The translations under genes and the position numbers were made by a program. Below the pieces are notes generated by a model. It ran no database searches. It saw only the letters and a list, made by a program, of their open reading frames with translations, and was not told the DNA's origin. 36,757 bases of DNA. Origin: Candidatus Aenigmatarchaeota archaeon. GTDB lineage: Archaea > Aenigmatarchaeota > Aenigmatarchaeia > CG10238-14. The stretch covers positions 1 through 36,757 of the forward strand of contig JAWAAR010000003.1 in the NCBI GenBank assembly GCA_038999265.1, read 5' to 3'. Positions 1 to 8,764 of this stretch are shown here, piece after piece (within the stretch, counting starts at the first letter, position 1; every line of letters starts with the position of its first letter).

Positions 1-2
1 CT

Positions 3-578
3 GGGCCTACTTTTAATACAATATTTTTAGGTTTCTTTGGGACATCAATTGGTTTAATTGGTATATATTTATCCATAAAAACTTGGTTTAAGGGTTTCAA
101 AGAGAGTATAGAAAAAATAAGTTATAACGAACCAGAATTTATAAAAAAAGAAATTGAACCACAAACAGGAAAAAATATTTTAGAGGAATTAAAAGGTTTA
201 AAAGATGAAATTTCTTTGAAAAAAATAAAAAATGATAAAGATTTACTAACAGTTTTAGCATACTTGATAATAGGAGAGTTCGGTATATTTTCCTCCCCAA
301 CCATCTCCCCACCAACCCCTAAAATTGGATTCTTATTCTTCATCATCTTCCTTATAGGGGCATTTATATTCTTGAGAAGGACTTACAAAAATTTCAAAAA
401 TGGAATCATACATCTTATTATTACAATTATATTTGGTTTTATTCTATCAGTAATTCTAGGAATTTTCTGGGGTGGTCTTACTTTGAAAACATTGCTCTCA
501 TTCAATTACTTTAAAACAACCTCAGTAGTTGCCTTGATAACAGGGATCTCTGTATCATTGATAATGGGAAATAAATAA
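3..578 (+). CDS. Membrane protein of unknown function, 5'-partial
   Basis: The reading frame is open from base 3 to the TAA at 576-578, so the gene begins upstream of the window; a TTG at 216 is probably just an internal leucine codon. The visible 191 residues hold a hydrophobic segment at the very start (around IFLGFFG), a charged lysine/glutamate-rich stretch of about 50 residues that looks cytosolic, then three more hydrophobic segments (around FLFFIIFLIGAFIFL, IIHLIITIIFGFIL and VVALITGISVSLIM). It is therefore probably a polytopic membrane protein. I recognise no family. The next gene starts 29 nt downstream on the same strand, so the two may be co-transcribed. Confidence 0.6.
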   Translation, partial: GPTFNTIFLGFFGTSIGLIGIYLSIKTWFKGFKESIEKISYNEPEFIKKEIEPQTGKNILEELKGLKDEISLKKIKNDKDLLTVLAYLIIGEFGIFSSPTISPPTPKIGFLFFIIFLIGAFIFLRRTYKNFKNGIIHLIITIIFGFILSVILGIFWGGLTLKTLLSFNYFKTTSVVALITGISVSLIMGNK

Positions 579-607
579 TATAAGAGACAACTTAATTTAA
601 GATAAAA

Positions 608-1333
608 ATGTTGATAGCTGCAACAGGGGATATACACTCACCCATAAATTATGAGTTATTCATCAAAAGTATAGATAATTTGCATATCAGCCCTCATTTA
701 TTTTTAATTTCTGGAGATATAGTAGACAGAAAATCTGCAAAAGATGAGGTAACAATAAAAGAAATAAGAAAGGTTTCTAATGCTATTTTTGGGAAGATAA
801 ATTGCCCTATAATATCATGTTTCGGCAATAATGAATTTGAACAAGATTGGGAAAAAATAATAAAAAGTAATCCTGAAATAAAATTTCTCCAAGATGAATC
901 TATGGTTTTAGAAATAGAAGGTAATAAGGTTGGTATAGTTGGGTCAAAAGGCTCCTTGGACAGACCAACTATTTGGCAAAGAAAAAATTTACCAGATATA
1001 ACAAACATATACCAAAAAAGGGTGGAAAAAATAAATGAACTGCTATTAGGTTTAAATGTAGACTACAAGATACTTCTAATCCACTATCCACCAACATACA
1101 AGATACTTTCAGGTGAAAATCCATCTTACTATCCGGAATTGGCCTGCAGCTCATTGGAAAGACTCATAGTAGAAACAAAAGTTAATCTTGTAATAACAGG
1201 CCATGTACACAAGGGAAAAAAAGAGGTTTGGATAAATGGAACCCCGGTAATAAACGTTGGTTTAACTTTAAACAACGGAATTGTTGTCATTGATACTGAA
1301 AAACTTAAAAGAGGGCTTAGTAGGTTTCTTTAG
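608..1333 (+). CDS. Calcineurin-like metallophosphoesterase
   Basis: A 241-residue protein with the metal-binding signature of calcineurin-like phosphoesterases in order: GDIH near residue 7 (D-x-H), GDIVD near 36, GNNE near 73 (variant of GNHD/E), a single histidine in LLIHYPP near 158, and GHVHKG near 197. These residues bind a two-metal centre that hydrolyses phosphomonoesters or phosphodiesters. The length fits small YfcE/MJ0936-like archaeal enzymes. There is no signal peptide, so it is cytosolic. The substrate cannot be told from sequence. The ATG at 608 has no strong SD. It lies between an unknown membrane protein and valS, which has its own promoter. Confidence 0.88.
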   Translation: MLIAATGDIHSPINYELFIKSIDNLHISPHLFLISGDIVDRKSAKDEVTIKEIRKVSNAIFGKINCPIISCFGNNEFEQDWEKIIKSNPEIKFLQDESMVLEIEGNKVGIVGSKGSLDRPTIWQRKNLPDITNIYQKRVEKINELLLGLNVDYKILLIHYPPTYKILSGENPSYYPELACSSLERLIVETKVNLVITGHVHKGKKEVWINGTPVINVGLTLNNGIVVIDTEKLKRGLSRFL

Positions 1334-1352
1334 TTTTTCTACCACAAACATG

Positions 1353-1362
1353 TTTTTAAATC
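1353..1362 (+). promoter_or_regulatory. TATA box of valS
   Basis: TTTTTAAATC is centred about 27 nt upstream of the valS ATG at 1384. There is no SD in front of that ATG, so the transcript is probably leaderless. This is inferred from archaeal promoter rules. Confidence 0.5.
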
Positions 1363-1383
1363 TCATCCAACAATTTATTAAAT

Positions 1384-3738
1384 ATGGACCTTGAACCAAA
1401 AATAAAGGAAAAGGTTTGGGAAAAATCTTTGGAAAAAACCATTTGGGATTTTTGGCAAGAGAATAAAGTATTTAAATTTGATAAAAAATCGAAAAAACCT
1501 TTATTTTCAATAGATACCCCACCACCTTATGTCAATACACCAATACACATAGGGCACGCCTACACTTATGTTTGGCAGGATATAATGGCCAGATCAAAGA
1601 GGCTTTTGGGGTATAATGTTCTATTCCCAATGGGGCTTGATAAGAATGGTCTGCCAATAGAGGTTCAGGTAGAAAAAATTTACAAAATCAACATGCATGA
1701 AACACCAAGAGAGGAGTTTATAAAACTTTGCAAGAAGATGATAGAAGAGTCTGGGGACAAATCTTTGGACTCATTCAAAAAATTAGGTCTAAGTTGCAAT
1801 GAATGGGAAGTTAAGTATGAAATATCCGGTAGATACGATACTGATGATCCTGAATACAGAAGATTAACCCAGGAAACTTTCATAGATCTTTGGGAAAAAG
1901 GTTTGATATATGAAGATTCAAAGCCGACAAACTATTGTTCTGTCTGTGGGACAGCAATAGCTGACGCTGAAGTTGAATACAAAGAGGCAAAAACCAAACT
2001 CAATTACATAAAATTTAAGGTGAAAGAAACTGGTGAAGATATAATAATTGCCACAACCAGGCCAGAGTTACTCTGTACATGCAAGGTAGTTATATACAAT
2101 CCAGAGGATGAAAGATACAAGCATTTGAAAAACAAAAAGGCAATAGTTCCAATATTTGAACATGAAGTCCCAATAATACCACACCCTTCTGCTAAAATAG
2201 AGTTCGGATCTGGCCTTGTGATGATATGTTCTTTTGGTGATTATACAGATATCCGTGTACTAAGAGAACTTAATATAGAACCAAGTTATGCTATAGATAC
2301 AAATGGGAAGATGACAGATGTTGCAAAAGGGTATCAAGGATTGAGGGTTGAAGAAGCACGAGAAAAGGTGATAGATGATTTGAAAAAAATGAACCTAATA
2401 GTGAAACAGGAAGAAACAGAAAACAGACAACCAATATGCTGGAGGTCAAAAACACCAATAGAGTTTGTCGAGTTGAAGGAATTTTATCTTAAACAAGTAG
2501 ATTTCATAGATAAACTCAAGGAAGTTTCAAATAAAATGGAATTTTTTGCTTCTGAAAGCAAACAGATACTTTTTGATTGGATAAATTCAATAAGTATAGA
2601 CTGGGTCTTGACAAGAAGAAGGTATTATGGGACAGAAGTACCCCTCTGGTATTGCAAGATTTGTGGTTATGTTTATGTCCCGGAAAAAGGAAAGTACTAT
2701 CAACCATGGAAGGAACCTTGCCCAATAGATAAATGTCCAAAGTGTGGTGGAAGGGATTGGAGGGGTGAGGAAAGGACATTTGATACATGGTTTGATTCCT
2801 CATCATCGGAAGCATATATAATGGGTTATCTTTGGGACAAAGAGTTCTTCTGGAAAAACATGCCATGTTCAATGAGACCTCAAGGAAAGGAAATTGTACG
2901 ATGCTGGTTGTATTACACAATACTCAAGTCAATGCATTTGTATGGAATACCACCATTCAAACAATGTTGGATACATATGCATGTAGTGGATGAGCATGGA
3001 AAAAAGATGTCCAAATCCCTTGGGAATGTGATAGATCCCCAAGAAATTTTAGAAAAGTATGGAGCTGAGGCCTTCAGGATATGGAGCTGCTTGGAAGGAA
3101 ATATAACCAAAGGTGATATAAGATGTTCATTCGAAAGAATAGAAGGAAATTCAAAATTCCTCACAAAACTATGGAATGTCAGTAGATTCATCTCAATGTT
3201 CCCCCAGCCAAAAAAAGTGAAACTAACGCCGTCAGATAAATGGATATTAGATGAGTTGAGGTTGTTAGTTGAAAGAACAAAGGATAATTATGATAGATAT
3301 GAGTTTAGTGTTGTAGCCGAAGATATAAGAAATTTTGTTTGGAATGTTTTCGCTTCAAATTACATAGAGATGGTTAAAGTCAGGGCCTATGGAGAAGGTT
3401 TTAACAAGGAAGAACAAGAAGCCGCCTGGTTCACTCTCCACCAAGTCCTTAAAAATGTTCTTATAATACTATCCCCCATAACACCGTTTATAACTGAATA
3501 CATCTGGCTCAAGTTATATTCAAAAGAAAGTATATTCAAGGAATCATACCCAGAAATTAATTGGAATAATGGGATGGAAAAATTTACTGAAAAATTGCTT
3601 GAATTTAACAGCAGGGTCTGGAAAGAAAAAAAGGAGAAGGGGTTAAGTATGAAAGCAGAAATAGACATAAAAATACCAGAAGAACTCAAAATTTTTGAGA
3701 AGGATTTAGTTAAAACACACAATATCAAAACATACTAA
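1384..3738 (+). CDS. valS: Valine--tRNA ligase (archaeal type, short)
   Basis: Class I aminoacyl-tRNA synthetase that joins valine to tRNA-Val. The HIGH motif is at residues 55-58 after SIDTPPP, and KMSKS is at 541-545 in KMSKSLGNVIDP. The editing (CP1) domain starts near ATTRPELL. CxxC zinc knuckles appear at CSVCG and at CKICG/CPKCGG. The wording NGLPIE, CWRSKTPIEF and RPQGKEIVRCWLYYTI matches archaeal ValRS better than IleRS or LeuRS. At 784 residues it is shorter than the roughly 850-900 typical, because the region after the anticodon-binding domain is cut down. Its stop overlaps the end of the opposing small membrane protein gene by 14 nt. Confidence 0.88.
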   Translation: MDLEPKIKEKVWEKSLEKTIWDFWQENKVFKFDKKSKKPLFSIDTPPPYVNTPIHIGHAYTYVWQDIMARSKRLLGYNVLFPMGLDKNGLPIEVQVEKIYKINMHETPREEFIKLCKKMIEESGDKSLDSFKKLGLSCNEWEVKYEISGRYDTDDPEYRRLTQETFIDLWEKGLIYEDSKPTNYCSVCGTAIADAEVEYKEAKTKLNYIKFKVKETGEDIIIATTRPELLCTCKVVIYNPEDERYKHLKNKKAIVPIFEHEVPIIPHPSAKIEFGSGLVMICSFGDYTDIRVLRELNIEPSYAIDTNGKMTDVAKGYQGLRVEEAREKVIDDLKKMNLIVKQEETENRQPICWRSKTPIEFVELKEFYLKQVDFIDKLKEVSNKMEFFASESKQILFDWINSISIDWVLTRRRYYGTEVPLWYCKICGYVYVPEKGKYYQPWKEPCPIDKCPKCGGRDWRGEERTFDTWFDSSSSEAYIMGYLWDKEFFWKNMPCSMRPQGKEIVRCWLYYTILKSMHLYGIPPFKQCWIHMHVVDEHGKKMSKSLGNVIDPQEILEKYGAEAFRIWSCLEGNITKGDIRCSFERIEGNSKFLTKLWNVSRFISMFPQPKKVKLTPSDKWILDELRLLVERTKDNYDRYEFSVVAEDIRNFVWNVFASNYIEMVKVRAYGEGFNKEEQEAAWFTLHQVLKNVLIILSPITPFITEYIWLKLYSKESIFKESYPEINWNNGMEKFTEKLLEFNSRVWKEKKEKGLSMKAEIDIKIPEELKIFEKDLVKTHNIKTY

Positions 3739-4006
3739 AAATACCTTTTTGCAATAGGAAGATGAAGAATATTATTGAAAAAAATGAACTTTTTACACCA
3801 ATTATAAGGTATAGGCCAATAGCTGCATCTATTATGCTTACAAAATTCAAACCACCATAACCAATTCCAATTATTATACCAAATAATATTCCCTTTATCA
3901 ATAGGATAAAACCAATTAACCTTGTGATATTAACTGGAATAAGAGATGATGATAGAATAAATAATGAACAAATAATATCCAATATTCCTAAAATTTTCAA
4001 TAGCAT
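3725..4006 (-). CDS. Small membrane protein, unknown
   Basis: A 93-residue, highly hydrophobic protein with about three predicted transmembrane segments separated by short polar turns (around ILGILDIICSLFIL, LIGFILLIKGILFG and a C-terminal hydrophobic third). It starts at an ATG only 5 nt after the P-type ATPase stop, so it is very probably the last gene of that operon and could be an accessory subunit; that is inference. Its 3' end overlaps valS by 14 nt tail to tail. I recognise no family, and because the ORF is short and hydrophobic I am less sure that it is expressed. Confidence 0.55.
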   Translation of the reverse strand: MLLKILGILDIICSLFILSSSLIPVNITRLIGFILLIKGILFGIIIGIGYGGLNFVSIIDAAIGLYLIIGVKSSFFSIIFFIFLLQKGIFSMF

Positions 4007-4011
4007 GTTTA

Positions 4012-5835
4012 TTATCTGAAAACAAACGAATTTATCATTATAGATAAAGTACTTGAAATGCTTGCTGCACAGGCTGTCATAAGTGTTGGCAAAATCCCAA
4101 ATTTAATAAATAATCCAGAAGCAAATAAAACAGCAAAAATATTATAAAAATATGTCCAGAACAGGTTCTGTTTTATCTTCTTTTTAGTAAAATCTGAAAT
4201 AATTATAATTTCTTCAACTAATCTCAAATCATCTTTTGTTAGAACTATGTCAGACGATTCCCTCACAATGTCTAGATCAGTATTTATTGAAATTCCGACA
4301 TCTGCCTGAGCCAATGAAGGAGCATCGTTTATGCCATCCCCTATCATAATTATCCTTCCACTCTTTCTCAATTCCATTATTATTGAAAGTTTTTTTTCTG
4401 GGGAAACATCCCAATAAACTTTTTTTATACCAAGATCTCTTGCAACTTTAATTGCAGAATTTCTGTTACTTCCTGTTAGAAGAATAATTTTTTTATTTCT
4501 TTTTTTAAGGAAATTGATAAATTCCTTAGAAGATGTCTTTATAGTATCTTCAAATGAAATTATACCAACAATTTTTTTATCAACAATTAGGAAGATTTCA
4601 TCTAAAAAATTTTCATGATATCTTATGCCAAGTTTTTTCAAAAGCTTCCTCCCACCGACATATATCTCTTTTCCTTTATATTTTGCAAATAAACCCATTC
4701 CATGAATTTCTCTGAATTCATCTGGATCTGGGATGTTCCTTTCTCTGAATTTATTCAAAATCATTCTAGAAATAGGATGGGTTGAATTCTTTTCTGCTAT
4801 CAGCAAGTAATCTATCAATTCCTTTTTACTGATCCCCATTTTCTTTATTTTAAGATTTGATCTACTCTCACTTATTGTGCCAGTCTTGTCTAGGACAAAA
4901 GTGTTGATTTCAGGTATTAACTCTATACACCTTGGGTTTTTGACTATTATACCCTTTCTGTTCAACTTTATTATAGAATAGAAAACAGATACATGGGTTG
5001 CAAGAACAAGAGATGCATTTGAAGAAATAACAAGAACTGTGACGCCTCTCTCAATTGATTCATAAGTTGAATTTCCTAGAATTTTCCATGCAAAAATTGT
5101 TGAAATAGATGAGAGGATTATAAGAAACATGAATAATCTGTAGGGTTTTCTGATTTCTTGTCGGTTTCTAATTTTTGAAGATTCCAAGTTTTTTACAATC
5201 TCAAATATCTGAGATAAATAAGTATCAATTCCAATTCTCTCTGTCTTTATTTTTATTAAACCATTCAGAACAACTGTTCCTGCTATCACTCTTTCTCCAA
5301 TGTTTTTTTCTACTGGCCTGCTCTCACCTGTTATCAAACTTTCATCCAAAATAGACTTTCCCTCTAAAATAATCCCATCGACTGGTATTCTATTTCCTGG
5401 CCCGACCTTTACAATATCCCCAGGAGAAATATCTCTTATATCAACAATCCTCTCTTTTCTATTGACAACATTGACCTTTCTTGGTAAAAGCGTGTATATG
5501 TCTTTGAAATCTTCTTTTACTTTTTCATATGTTCTGATTTCAATGTTCTTAGTTATAAAGTAGACAATTATAATAATTGATGTTACTTGAAAGTTTGTTT
5601 CTCTGTTTTCTAAAAACCCATACAAACTAAAAAGATAGGTCGATAAAAAGGAAAGAAAAAAAAGCAAATCCACATTAAAATCTTTTATTCTTTTAAAGAT
5701 GAAGAATGACGTTAAAATAACTGAAGCTGTTGAAAGGACTATTATAAAAAAAATATTGACTGAAAAAAAGACTAAAATCAATATTATAGATGATAAAAGT
5801 AGGTTTATTAATGTAAAATAATTGAGTTCTCTCAT
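4012..5835 (-). CDS. P1B-like P-type ATPase with altered ion-site and TGD motifs
   Basis: About 607 residues, counted from the ATG at 5835 (a TTG codon directly before it gives one more residue; numbers below use that longer count). Present are the actuator motif TGES (170-173), phosphorylation motif DKTGT (D317), an HP dipeptide (354-355) as in the nucleotide domain of heavy-metal P1B pumps, and GDGIND (500-505). The C-terminal membrane pair keeps FYN and SS...N, typical of P1B. There is no N-terminal metal-binding domain. Two signatures differ: the membrane CPC/SPC motif reads SNA (273-275, in VISSNASLVLATH), and the usual TGD reads TGS (455-457). Ion specificity therefore cannot be assigned. 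It starts about 10 nt after the phosphoglycerate mutase gene and precedes a small membrane protein. Confidence 0.85.
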   Translation of the reverse strand: MRELNYFTLINLLLSSIILILVFFSVNIFFIIVLSTASVILTSFFIFKRIKDFNVDLLFFLSFLSTYLFSLYGFLENRETNFQVTSIIIIVYFITKNIEIRTYEKVKEDFKDIYTLLPRKVNVVNRKERIVDIRDISPGDIVKVGPGNRIPVDGIILEGKSILDESLITGESRPVEKNIGERVIAGTVVLNGLIKIKTERIGIDTYLSQIFEIVKNLESSKIRNRQEIRKPYRLFMFLIILSSISTIFAWKILGNSTYESIERGVTVLVISSNASLVLATHVSVFYSIIKLNRKGIIVKNPRCIELIPEINTFVLDKTGTISESRSNLKIKKMGISKKELIDYLLIAEKNSTHPISRMILNKFRERNIPDPDEFREIHGMGLFAKYKGKEIYVGGRKLLKKLGIRYHENFLDEIFLIVDKKIVGIISFEDTIKTSSKEFINFLKKRNKKIILLTGSNRNSAIKVARDLGIKKVYWDVSPEKKLSIIMELRKSGRIIMIGDGINDAPSLAQADVGISINTDLDIVRESSDIVLTKDDLRLVEEIIIISDFTKKKIKQNLFWTYFYNIFAVLFASGLFIKFGILPTLMTACAASISSTLSIMINSFVFR

Positions 5836-5845
5836 CAATAATTTA

Positions 5846-7426
5846 TTATTTGTAAAACTTAAATGGAGTTATCAAACTTTCACCAGTCATCTCCTTTGGT
5901 TTTTTAAATCCCATTATTTCAAGTATTGTAGGGGCGACATCTTTCATTTCACCATTTCTTAAACTTATGTTTTTCAAATCCTCATCTTTGCTAATAACAA
6001 AGAAGTTTACCGGGTTTGTGGAATGAGATGGTTTAGGATCTCCATTGGGATAAAGTTTGTCCTCAACACTTCCGTGGTCGGCCGTCAAAATAATGGTATA
6101 ATTGTTTCTTAGACCGGATTCTACCACTTTTCCAACACACTTATCTACAGTTTCTATGGCTTTTATTATCGCCGCTTTTTTAGCACTATGGCCAACCAAA
6201 TCACAATTGGCAAAGTTTATTAGGATGAAATCAAACTTTTTAGTGGAAATTTGTTCAACAGCTTTTTCAGCCACTTCATTTGCTGACATTTCTGGCTTCA
6301 TATCATATGAAGGTACTTTTGGGCTTGGAATCATGATCCTTTCTTCACCAGGATATTCCTTCTCTATCTGTCCGTTGAAGAAATAAGTAACATGGGCGTA
6401 CTTCTCTGTTTCAGCTATCCTCAATTGCTTAAGACCTTTTTTGGATAAAAACTCACCCAAATGGTTCTTTACAATCTGTTCCCTGAATGCATATATTTTT
6501 CCAAACCTTTTATCATATTCGGTCATTGTCACAAAATAGACTCTTGGGTGGACTTTTCTCTCAAACTTGTCAAATTTTTTGGATATAAATGCCTGTGTAA
6601 GTTGCCTTGGTCTATCTGTCCTGAAATTGAAGAATATAAGTCCATCACCATCTTTCACTGTTCCATATTCCCTTATAACTGTTGGTTGGATGTAGTAATC
6701 GGTTTTATCACCTCTTCTATAGGCCATCTCTATTCCTTCAATTGCATTCTTTGATCTAAAACCTTCCCCAAGAGTTAACATTTCATATGCCTTCTTTGTT
6801 CTATCCCAATTGTTGTCCCTATCCATTGAATAGTATCTTCCTATGAGTGTAACTATCTCCCCAATCCCAAATTCAGAACACTTTTTTTCTATCATTTTCA
6901 CATATTTTTTTGCTGACCTTTCAGGGACGTCTCTTCCATCTGCTATGAAATGGATATAAACTTTTTTCAAACCCATCTTTCTTGATAGTTCCAGTAAAGC
7001 GAATAAATGGTTTATATGGGCATGAACCCCTTCATCTGAACATAAACCAGTTATATGAAGGGATGAGTTGTTTTTCCTGACCCTCTCCATAAGTTTTAGA
7101 AAAGTTTTGTTTTTGAAGAAAGAGCCATCCCTAATTGATCTGTTAATCAATTCAAGGGGTTGCCAGACAATTCTGCCAGCACCTAAGTGTAAGTGTCCAA
7201 CTTCAGAATTTCCCTGCGAACCTTCTGGTAGGCCGACTGCATTTCCACAGGCTTTGTTTATACAGTGGGGGTATTCTTTAAGTAGTTGATTATAGACGGG
7301 TGTTTTTGATTTTTTCACATAGTTTCCTGGTCCATCTGGTGCAACACCCCAACCATCGGCAACTATGAGTATTATTCTCCTATAAGACTTTTTTAAAGTC
7401 CTTACCAACAGGTTTTGCCATTTCAC
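5846..7426 (-). CDS. gpmI: 2,3-bisphosphoglycerate-independent phosphoglycerate mutase
   Basis: Interconverts 3- and 2-phosphoglycerate, the glycolytic step before enolase. It is the long bacterial-type iPGM (about 510 residues), not the shorter archaeal ApgM. Visible are ADGWG near the N-terminus, the phosphoserine motif GNSEVGH followed by GAGRIVWQ, DGRDVPERS, the metal-binding stretch NFANCDLVGHS, and TADHGSVED near the C-terminus. These residues normally bind two Mn2+ ions. The start is uncertain: the only in-frame standard options are a GTG at 7426, which overlaps the enolase gene by 47 nt, or a TTG at 7408. An AGGAGA lies at the enolase stop, directly before ATA codons, so a rare start there is possible. 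Same operon as eno and the P-type ATPase. Confidence 0.9.
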   Translation of the reverse strand: MKWQNLLVRTLKKSYRRIILIVADGWGVAPDGPGNYVKKSKTPVYNQLLKEYPHCINKACGNAVGLPEGSQGNSEVGHLHLGAGRIVWQPLELINRSIRDGSFFKNKTFLKLMERVRKNNSSLHITGLCSDEGVHAHINHLFALLELSRKMGLKKVYIHFIADGRDVPERSAKKYVKMIEKKCSEFGIGEIVTLIGRYYSMDRDNNWDRTKKAYEMLTLGEGFRSKNAIEGIEMAYRRGDKTDYYIQPTVIREYGTVKDGDGLIFFNFRTDRPRQLTQAFISKKFDKFERKVHPRVYFVTMTEYDKRFGKIYAFREQIVKNHLGEFLSKKGLKQLRIAETEKYAHVTYFFNGQIEKEYPGEERIMIPSPKVPSYDMKPEMSANEVAEKAVEQISTKKFDFILINFANCDLVGHSAKKAAIIKAIETVDKCVGKVVESGLRNNYTIILTADHGSVEDKLYPNGDPKPSHSTNPVNFFVISKDEDLKNISLRNGEMKDVAPTILEIMGFKKPKEMTGESLITPFKFYK

Positions 7427-8672
7427 CTAACTCATCCTCTATTTCCATTAGTCTATTGTATTTACAGACCCTTTCTCCTCTAGATGGTCCAACTTTTATG
7501 AAACTTGAATTTACAGCAACCGCTATATCAACCATAGTTGTATCATTAGTTTCACCCCCACCTCTATGAGAAACTATTGTAACTATGCCATTATTTTTTG
7601 CAAATAGACAGCAATCAATGCATTCTGTCAAAGTTCCTATTTGGTTGGGTTTAATCAAAATGGCATTTATTGATCTGGTATTTATGGCCTTTTCCAATCT
7701 CTTGATATTGGTTACAGTTAGGTCATCACCTATATTTAGAATTCCCGGCATTTTTTCCATAAGTAAGGGCCAGTTTTCCCAATCATCCTCGGATAACATG
7801 TCTTCAATTGTAACTATAGGATATTTTTGAATCCATGGTAAATAATATTCTATCAATTCTTCAGAGGAGAGTTTTTTATCTTCTATTTTAAGGTGATATT
7901 TTCCATCCCTGAAAAATTCTGAGGCTGCGGCATCGATTGAAATACCGACATTTTCTAATGGGTTATAACCACTCTTTTTTATGGCTTCTGTTATAAGTTT
8001 AAGAGGGATTTCATTACTCATTAAACCTGAAGGAGCAAATGCACCTTCATTTCCAACATTTGTGTTCAAACCGTTTTCAATTAAAATTTTTTTCAGGATT
8101 TGGTAGATTTCTATTCCCATTCTCACATTTTCAGTTGCTGTTTTTTCGCCAAAAGTTGAGACACAATATTCCTGAATGTCAGTCGAATTATCTGCATGTT
8201 TACCACCTTCAATAACCACCATCATTGGATTTGGTAGTCTCCATTCCCCATATATCCTAAAAGTTTCTCTTATATACTGGTAAAAAGGTATCATTCTCTC
8301 ATTTGCGGCTGCCTTTGCGACTGCCAAGGATACAGCAAGAATTGAATTACCCCCCAAATTTGACTTGTTTTCTGTTCCATCTAGCTCTATCATTATTCTA
8401 TCTATCTCTCTTTGGTCGTATGGTTCCATGCCTATAAGTTTTGGTGCTATTTTCTTGTTAACATTCTCAACAGCTTTCAACATACCTTTGCCCAGAAACC
8501 TCTTTTGGTCATTGTCTATAAGTGTGAAGGCTTCATGTGAACCAGCTGAAACTCCAAAAGGGACTGATGCAATTCCCACCATTGTGCTGCTTAATGTGAC
8601 TTTCACTTCTATTGTTGGGTAAGAACCAGAACTCAATATTTCTCGTGCTTCTATTTTTTTTATTTTAGTCAA
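7380..8672 (-). CDS. eno: Enolase (divergent)
   Basis: Dehydrates 2-phosphoglycerate to phosphoenolpyruvate. Catalytic positions (yeast numbering) are kept: S39 and H43 in VSAGSHE, H159 and E168 in GGKHADNSTDIQE, E211 in GNEGAFAPS, K345 in LIKPNQIGT, H373 in SHR, and K396 in FIKVG. Several normally fixed stretches are changed: DSRGNPT reads SSGSYPT, PSGAST reads PFGVSA, and SHRSGET reads SHRGGGET. I chose the TTG at 8672, because it has TTAGTGATA just upstream, the same arrangement as the divergent minD start, and gives the usual N-terminus TKIKKIEAREIL and 430 residues. A start at 8747 would add a 25-residue tail and leave almost no promoter space. It heads the operon eno-gpmI-ATPase-small membrane protein. 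Confidence 0.9.
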   Translation of the reverse strand: MTKIKKIEAREILSSGSYPTIEVKVTLSSTMVGIASVPFGVSAGSHEAFTLIDNDQKRFLGKGMLKAVENVNKKIAPKLIGMEPYDQREIDRIMIELDGTENKSNLGGNSILAVSLAVAKAAANERMIPFYQYIRETFRIYGEWRLPNPMMVVIEGGKHADNSTDIQEYCVSTFGEKTATENVRMGIEIYQILKKILIENGLNTNVGNEGAFAPSGLMSNEIPLKLITEAIKKSGYNPLENVGISIDAAASEFFRDGKYHLKIEDKKLSSEELIEYYLPWIQKYPIVTIEDMLSEDDWENWPLLMEKMPGILNIGDDLTVTNIKRLEKAINTRSINAILIKPNQIGTLTECIDCCLFAKNNGIVTIVSHRGGGETNDTTMVDIAVAVNSSFIKVGPSRGERVCKYNRLMEIEDELGEMAKPVGKDFKKVL

Positions 8673-8764
8673 TGTATCACTAATATTATTGAGATTTATT
8701 AGAATATAATGTTTGAAAAAGGAAAATTTTAATTTAAGGCAAACCATCTATTATTAGTGATAGT
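8673..8764. promoter_or_regulatory. Divergent eno / minD-like promoter region
   Basis: A 92-nt AT-rich spacer between two TTG start codons. Each start has an identical TTAGTGATA element about 3 nt upstream, which looks like an SD (GTGAT). ATTTTAATTTAAGG around 8727-8738 is about 30 nt upstream of the plus-strand start and may be its TATA box. The minus-strand TATA box is not clear. Confidence 0.45.

Noticed and set aside
1384-3738. Isoleucyl- or leucyl-tRNA synthetase
   Set aside because: NGLPIE is shared with IleRS, but the WRSKTPIEF and RPQGKEIVRCWLYYTI regions and the KMSKSLGNVI context fit archaeal ValRS.
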